Source of the DNA: Peribacillus butanolivorans
GTDB lineage: Bacteria; Bacillota; Bacilli; Bacillales; DSM-1321
DNA: 64,000 nt
Reading direction: 5' to 3'
NCBI RefSeq assembly: GCF_001273755.1
Contig: NZ_LGYA01000001.1
Coordinates: forward strand, 1-64,000
Part shown: piece after piece, positions 60,244 to 64,000 of the stretch
Layout of the letters: every line of letters starts with the position of its first letter
Numbering within the stretch: position 1 is the first letter of the stretch
Made by a program: the position numbers and the translations under genes
The notes under the pieces: model-generated
What the model was told of the DNA's origin: nothing
Database searches by the model: none
The model's input: only the letters and a program-made list of their open reading frames with translations

Positions 60244-61036
60244 AAAAAACAATAGCAGTTATCACAGTCTTAAAACTCTTTATGAAGAAAATATCACGGT
60301 TAAGAGCATTGCCCAGGAGCTTGAGTTTTGCCATAAAAACGATTTAGCACTGGGGATACAAAAAGAATTGGAAAAAAAGAATTTCGATATATTGGCGGTA
60401 GAGGATCAAGGGGAAATTATCGGATATATCGAAAGGCAAGAACTTGGTGAAGGCAAGATTGAGGAGTATTTGAAAAGTTTTACACCAAGAGAATTGGTTT
60501 CGGATTCAACCCCTTTGATTCAACTTCTCCATATTTTTAAGAATAAAACGAGGGTGTTCGTGTTAGAGAATAATTCAATTAAAAAGTTGATTACCTACGC
60601 TGATCTTCAGAAGCCTCCAATCAGAATGCTGATTTTTGGCTATATTACCCTTTTGGAAATGAGGATGAGCGATATCATCATGGATAAATTCGGGGATGAC
60701 AGTTGGTATCCAATGATCAGCGGAGATCGTTTAGAAAAGGCTACCGAATTATATAGGAGGAGAATCGATAAAAATGAGGATATCAATTTAATAGAGTGTC
60801 TGCAAATCAGTGATAAATTCGATATCATTCATAAAGATCAGGAATTGAGGTTCTTCTTCCAAATTCCTTCTAAAAGTAAAGGAAAGAAAGATGCGAATGC
60901 CATCAGGAAATTACGGGATAAGATTTCTCATGCTAATGAACTTGGGTTGGACATGTCCTGGATAGAAATCATCGAAGTGGTGGAATCCTGTGGCCAACTG
61001 CTCGAAATCTCTGAATCCTATCGGTATGAAAAATAA
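60224..61036 (+). CDS. CBS-domain protein with HEPN-like C-terminal domain
   Basis: 270 residues. The N-terminal half (about 25-130) looks like a CBS pair (FDILAVEDQGEIIGYIER; TRVFVLENNSIKKLITYADL). The C-terminal half is helical and carries RDKISH (Arg231 to His236), the RX4-6H motif of HEPN RNases, inside LRDKISHANELGLDMS, and an earlier helix with Glu145/Asp150 (LLEMRMSDIIMD). GTGGAGGG is 7 bases before the ATG. It stands alone between terminators. A ligand-controlled RNase or defence role is inference. Confidence 0.7.
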   Translation: MFNGSYKKNNSSYHSLKTLYEENITVKSIAQELEFCHKNDLALGIQKELEKKNFDILAVEDQGEIIGYIERQELGEGKIEEYLKSFTPRELVSDSTPLIQLLHIFKNKTRVFVLENNSIKKLITYADLQKPPIRMLIFGYITLLEMRMSDIIMDKFGDDSWYPMISGDRLEKATELYRRRIDKNEDINLIECLQISDKFDIIHKDQELRFFFQIPSKSKGKKDANAIRKLRDKISHANELGLDMSWIEIIEVVESCGQLLEISESYRYEK

Positions 61037-61079
61037 AATGATGGTGAGAGACGTCTTAGGTAGACCATACTTCAAATAA

Positions 61080-61198
61080 CTCTGCAATTTTAAAACAGAG
61101 CTGTACTACATTTTCAAGGCGAAGAGACCATGTAGTAGGATGGGCTTGTAAGTTTAACTGGAATTTAGGAGAACCAGCTACTATGCTGGTTCCTTTTT
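61080..61198 (+). other. Structured 3' region with terminator
   Basis: Three perfect stems in a row: CTCTG/CAGAG (61080-61100), TACTACAT/ATGTAGTA (61104-61137), and GAACCAGC/GCTGGTTC (61171-61192) followed by CTTTTTG as terminator. It may be the long 3' end of the CBS-HEPN mRNA or a separate small RNA. Confidence 0.55.
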
Positions 61199-61216
61199 GT
61201 TTAACCCCCCTGACAG

Positions 61217-61245
61217 AAAAAAACTGCCCATACGTGAGGCAGCTT
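61217..61245 (-). terminator. Terminator after the DUF3892 gene
   Basis: CTGCC and GGCAG with a seven-T run on the minus strand. Confidence 0.75.
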
Positions 61246-61255
61246 CTTCAAATAG

Positions 61256-61552
61256 TTAGAACTCCGGTAGTTCATCCAGGTTATTTTCCTTTACCCCATC
61301 GGGCTCACTCCGCAATATGTCACGGCCATATTTATGGAAGACATCAACATTGGCGAGGTTGCCTGCCTTAGCTTCCGAAAGAGCGGTGGGATAGTCAAGC
61401 TCCCGCCCAGAGTTTGTTTTGATGGCAATAATATTGTCATCTTCATTTTTTCGTACTGCGATAATTTCTTCTTTTCCAGTTGTATCATGTTGGTTTACTT
61501 GTGGGGTTCCCTGCTGTTTGTAGGATTCATATGCTTTTTCAAATTGGTCCAT
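61256..61552 (-). CDS. DUF3892 protein
   Basis: 98 residues, DUF3892: EEIIAVRKNEDDNIIAIKT, then ALSEAKAGNLANVDVF and GRDILRSEPDG. Found in many Bacillus genomes, function unknown. ATG 61552 follows AGGAGGTG; a start 17 codons earlier is rejected because it precedes this site. Its upstream region borders the activator sites of the divergent alcohol dehydrogenase gene. Confidence 0.82.
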   Translation of the reverse strand: MDQFEKAYESYKQQGTPQVNQHDTTGKEEIIAVRKNEDDNIIAIKTNSGRELDYPTALSEAKAGNLANVDVFHKYGRDILRSEPDGVKENNLDELPEF

Positions 61553-61624
61553 GCTTGGACACCTCCTATTTATAGGGTGAGCTATTTGGTCAGCAATATA
61601 CAAACCAGGTTTCGTCCAGATTGA

Positions 61625-61660
61625 GCCGCATTTTTGGCAAAATGGGCCGACTTTTCGGCA
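61625..61660. promoter_or_regulatory. Tandem upstream activator sites
   Basis: Two 15-mers, GCCGCATTTTTGGCA (61625-61639) and GCCGACTTTTCGGCA (61646-61660), share GCCG-N7-GGCA. Their spacing is 21 bp, two helical turns, and they lie 40-75 bp upstream of the sigma-54 promoter. Confidence 0.62.
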
Positions 61661-61699
61661 TTTTTTTTTGAAAAGACAGTTGTCCGGGCTTTATTCTTC

Positions 61700-61716
61700 T
61701 GGCATGGCACTTGCAT
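61700..61716 (+). promoter_or_regulatory. Sigma-54 (SigL) promoter of the adh gene
   Basis: TGGCATGGCACTTGCAT fits TGGCAY-N5-TTGCW, with GG (701-702) and GC (713-714) exactly 12 bases apart. Confidence 0.85.
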
Positions 61717-61770
61717 CATAAATAAGTGGAAGTGAGAAATATCCACTTAAAAAAGGGAGGAATATGAATC

Positions 61771-62844
61771 ATGAATGTAAAACAAGGGGCAAGTACTGCG
61801 GATGCAAAAAAAATACAAGACGTTAAGACAATGAAGGCGGCGGTCGTCAATGAATTTAATCAAGAGCTTGAGATTAAAGATGTACCAATCCCAGAATTAG
61901 AATATGGTGAGATATTAGTGAAAATTAAAGCGTGTGGCGTGTGTCATACCGATTTACATGCGGTACATGGTGATTGGCCGGTAAAACCGAAGCTGCCGCT
62001 TATTCCTGGACATGAGGGTGTAGGCATTATTGAGAAGGTGGCAGAAGGCGTTACTACATTAAAAGTTGGTGACCGCGTTGGGATTCCATGGCTTTATTCG
62101 GCATGTGGCGATTGTGAATACTGTCTGACTGGACGGGAAACGCTTTGCCTGGATCAATTGAATGCTGGATATTCTGTGGATGGCGGTTATGCGGAATATT
62201 GCAAAGCGCCAGCAAAATATGTGGTCAAGGTTCCTGAAGGGCTTGACTTTGCGGAAGTTTCACCGATTTTCTGTGCTGGTGTAACGACTTATAAAGCGCT
62301 TAAAGTGTCAGAAGCTAAACCTGGAGATTGGGTAGCAATCTATGGAATTGGTGGATTGGGTCATGTTGCTCTTCAATACGCGAAAGCTATGGGCTTTAAT
62401 GTCATTGCCGTTGATATTCAAGATGATAAGCTTGATCTGGCTACAGAATTAGGAGCAGATTTCACGGTTAATGGTCTTAAGAGCGATCCTGTACAAGCCA
62501 TTAAGGAAAAAGTTGGTGGAGTACAAGCAGCCATTTCTGTAGCGGTTACGAAAAAAGCTTTCGAACAGGCTTACAGTTCAGTTAAAAGGGGTGGAACATT
62601 GGTCGTTGTCGGATTGCCGAATGACGAACTTCCAATTCCAATTTTTGATACGGTACTAAATGGGGTGACTGTAAAAGGGTCAATCGTTGGTACAAGAAAA
62701 GATTTACAAGAAGCTGTTCAATTTGCGGCTGATGGCAAAGTAAGGACGAATATTGAAACGAGAACGCTTGATGAAATCAACGACGTGTTTCAAATGATGG
62801 AAAAGGGAGAAATCAACGGACGAATCGTATTAACTTTAGAATAG
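61771..62844 (+). CDS. adhA: Zinc-dependent alcohol dehydrogenase
   Basis: 357 residues, MDR family, very close to the ADH-T type of Geobacillus. Catalytic zinc Cys and His in [10 protein letters not shown] and GHEG; structural zinc Cys in ACGDCEYC and LCLDQ; NAD fold [13 protein letters not shown]. It carries a 20-residue N-terminal extension before the usual MKAAVVNEF start. GGGAGG is 10 bases before ATG 61771, and no Shine-Dalgarno precedes the inner ATG, so I keep the long form. Sigma-54 promoter, so it depends on an activator. Confidence 0.92.
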   Translation: MNVKQGASTADAKKIQDVKTMKAAVVNEFNQELEIKDVPIPELEYGEILVKIKACGVCHTDLHAVHGDWPVKPKLPLIPGHEGVGIIEKVAEGVTTLKVGDRVGIPWLYSACGDCEYCLTGRETLCLDQLNAGYSVDGGYAEYCKAPAKYVVKVPEGLDFAEVSPIFCAGVTTYKALKVSEAKPGDWVAIYGIGGLGHVALQYAKAMGFNVIAVDIQDDKLDLATELGADFTVNGLKSDPVQAIKEKVGGVQAAISVAVTKKAFEQAYSSVKRGGTLVVVGLPNDELPIPIFDTVLNGVTVKGSIVGTRKDLQEAVQFAADGKVRTNIETRTLDEINDVFQMMEKGEINGRIVLTLE

Positions 62845-62848
62845 AAAT

Positions 62849-62891
62849 AAACAAACGAGGGGGTCCTAAAGTCGGACACCCTCGTTTGTTC
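62849..62891. terminator. Shared terminator between adh and the activator gene
   Basis: ACAAACGAGG and CCTCGTTTGT plus inner TCC/GGA pairing form a long stem between convergent genes; the flanking T-run is weak. Confidence 0.7.
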
Positions 62892-62921
62892 TAGGTAGCT
62901 TATAAGAATTCTATAATTAGA

Positions 62922-64000
62922 TTATGTCTGATTCTTCTCATTTAATATATATCGCAATTTTCTCATGGAGATCTGCAAACGCTTGGCCGCTTCATTTCGG
63001 TTTCCATAGGTTTTTTGAAGTGCCTGCATGACGAGTTCTTTGCCAATTGTAGATTCGAGTTGTTTGATTTCCTTAAGGATTTCCTCGAGCATTAGTTCAT
63101 CTTTCTCATTAAAGTCGGCAACCAGCTGTTTACGCCATTCTTCGAGATGATTTTCAGTCGACTGATTCGCATTCGGCGGTTCTTTTTTTATTGGAATAAC
63201 CTGGTTGGTAGATAGAAGGATATCTTTTGCCGAGATTTCCTGTTTATGGTCAGCAAGAGTGAGAGTTCGCATGATTATATTAGATAATTCGCGTATATTA
63301 CCGGGCCAGTCGTATTGCTGTAATTTTTCAATAGCTTCATTGGAAAAGGAGATATCTGCCTGGCCAGTTCTTTCAACCAAATGACGGACAAGGAGGGGAA
63401 TATCTTCTTTTCTGTTACGCAAGGCGGGGATATCAAGAGTGACGACGTTCAGTCGATAAAATAGGTCTTCCCGGAATTTGTTTTTTTCAACTGCCTGCTG
63501 CAGATTTTCATTGGAGGCGGCTACTAAGCGGGCATTTGTTCTTAATGTCCCGCTACTTCCGACACGCATAAATTCCCGTGTTTCCAAAACTCGAAGCAAT
63601 TTGACTTGTATGGCCGGACTCGCGTCGGCAATTTCATCGAGGAAAAGGGTGCCATTCCCTGCAATTTCAAAGAAACCTTTTCGTTGTTGGGTTGCTCCGG
63701 TGAAGGCCCCTTTTTCATGCCCAAATAATTCGCTTTCGAGAAGGGATTCCGAGATTGCTCCACAATTAATACCAATAAAGGGCTCGTGGCTTCGCGGGCT
63801 TGCTGAGTGAATGAAACGGGAAAGTACTTCTTTGCCACTCCCTGTTTCTCCCTCGATCAAGACATTGACGGATTTTTGAGCCACTTTGAAAGCCATTTCA
63901 ATCAGTTCCTTCATTAATAAACTTTCTCCTACAATGAGACCCGACTCTTTGGCAAGGTTATGGATAAAGTGTTGATTCAAATCGTCGTTTTCATTCAATA
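62922..64000 (-). CDS. Sigma-54-dependent activator (partial, cut by window end)
   Basis: At least 358 residues. AAA+ domain with Walker A GETGSGKE, the sigma-54 contact loop GAFTGA (GHEKGAFTGATQ), Walker B GTLFLDEIAD and the arginine-finger region FREDLFYRLNV; a C-terminal Fis-type helix-turn-helix (NRNEAAKRLQISMRKLRYIL). The N-terminal sensory part lies beyond the window; the TTG near 63998 is probably internal. It is convergent with the sigma-54-dependent alcohol dehydrogenase gene and is its likely activator. Confidence 0.9.
   Translation of the reverse strand, partial: LNENDDLNQHFIHNLAKESGLIVGESLLMKELIEMAFKVAQKSVNVLIEGETGSGKEVLSRFIHSASPRSHEPFIGINCGAISESLLESELFGHEKGAFTGATQQRKGFFEIAGNGTLFLDEIADASPAIQVKLLRVLETREFMRVGSSGTLRTNARLVAASNENLQQAVEKNKFREDLFYRLNVVTLDIPALRNRKEDIPLLVRHLVERTGQADISFSNEAIEKLQQYDWPGNIRELSNIIMRTLTLADHKQEISAKDILLSTNQVIPIKKEPPNANQSTENHLEEWRKQLVADFNEKDELMLEEILKEIKQLESTIGKELVMQALQKTYGNRNEAAKRLQISMRKLRYILNEKNQT

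Overview
The window looks like chromosome of a low-to-moderate GC, endospore-forming member of the Bacillaceae. Gene content and order follow Bacillus subtilis closely over the first half (yebG, the purine operon, yerA-yerB-yerC, pcrB-pcrA-ligA-yerH, gatCAB, dagK, rlmCD). SpoVA genes, a probable sporulation kinase and a coat-like protein confirm a spore former. A Peribacillus-like genome is my guess; I cannot verify it. I see no rRNA, tRNA, CRISPR array, intact transposase or prophage.

Region 1 (1-13.6 kb): yebG, then a purine biosynthesis operon purEKBCSQLFMNHD. It has a consensus sigma-A promoter, a probable PurR box pair, and a guanine riboswitch with a switchable terminator. Many genes overlap by 4-17 bases. 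Region 2 (13.6-25.5 kb): a DUF2892 gene on the minus strand, yerA, yerB, yerC, pcrB, pcrA, ligA, the CamS lipoprotein gene and rocA. A LexA-like site lies in front of pcrA. Region 3 (25.5-35.8 kb): gatCAB, then a four-gene ECF sigma factor operon (sigma, zinc anti-sigma, triple TM2-like membrane protein, LiaF-like membrane protein), dagK, a GNAT enzyme and rlmCD.

Region 4 (35.9-46.0 kb) is accessory. It holds a short YitT protein; a complete seven-gene minus-strand spore cluster of the spoVA2mob type (DUF1657, YhcN-like lipoprotein, SpoVAC, SpoVAD, SpoVAE, DUF1657, DUF421+DUF1657 '2Duf'); an ammonium transporter between two orphan small genes; a zinc-ribbon membrane protein; and the remains of an ABC transporter ATPase. 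One 20-bp operator-like dyad occurs twice, in opposite orientation, 5.2 kb apart, around the amt and zinc-ribbon part. Region 5 (46-54.6 kb): a coat-like protein with a sigma-K type -10, xpaC-telA, a nitroreductase, a SEC-C protein, an intracellular subtilisin with a LexA-type site, copper genes ycnJ-ycnI and a CatE-like dioxygenase. Region 6 (54.7-64 kb): a secreted cadherin-like repeat protein, an orphan PAS histidine kinase, a TVP38 membrane protein, queT behind a preQ1 riboswitch, a YbaK protein, a CBS protein with a HEPN-type RX4H motif, a DUF3892 protein, and an alcohol dehydrogenase with a textbook sigma-54 promoter, tandem upstream sites and a convergent sigma-54 activator cut by the window end.

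Most interesting: the spore heat-resistance type cluster with its internal terminator, the CBS-HEPN gene, the ECF operon, the paired operators, and the sigma-54 alcohol dehydrogenase circuit.
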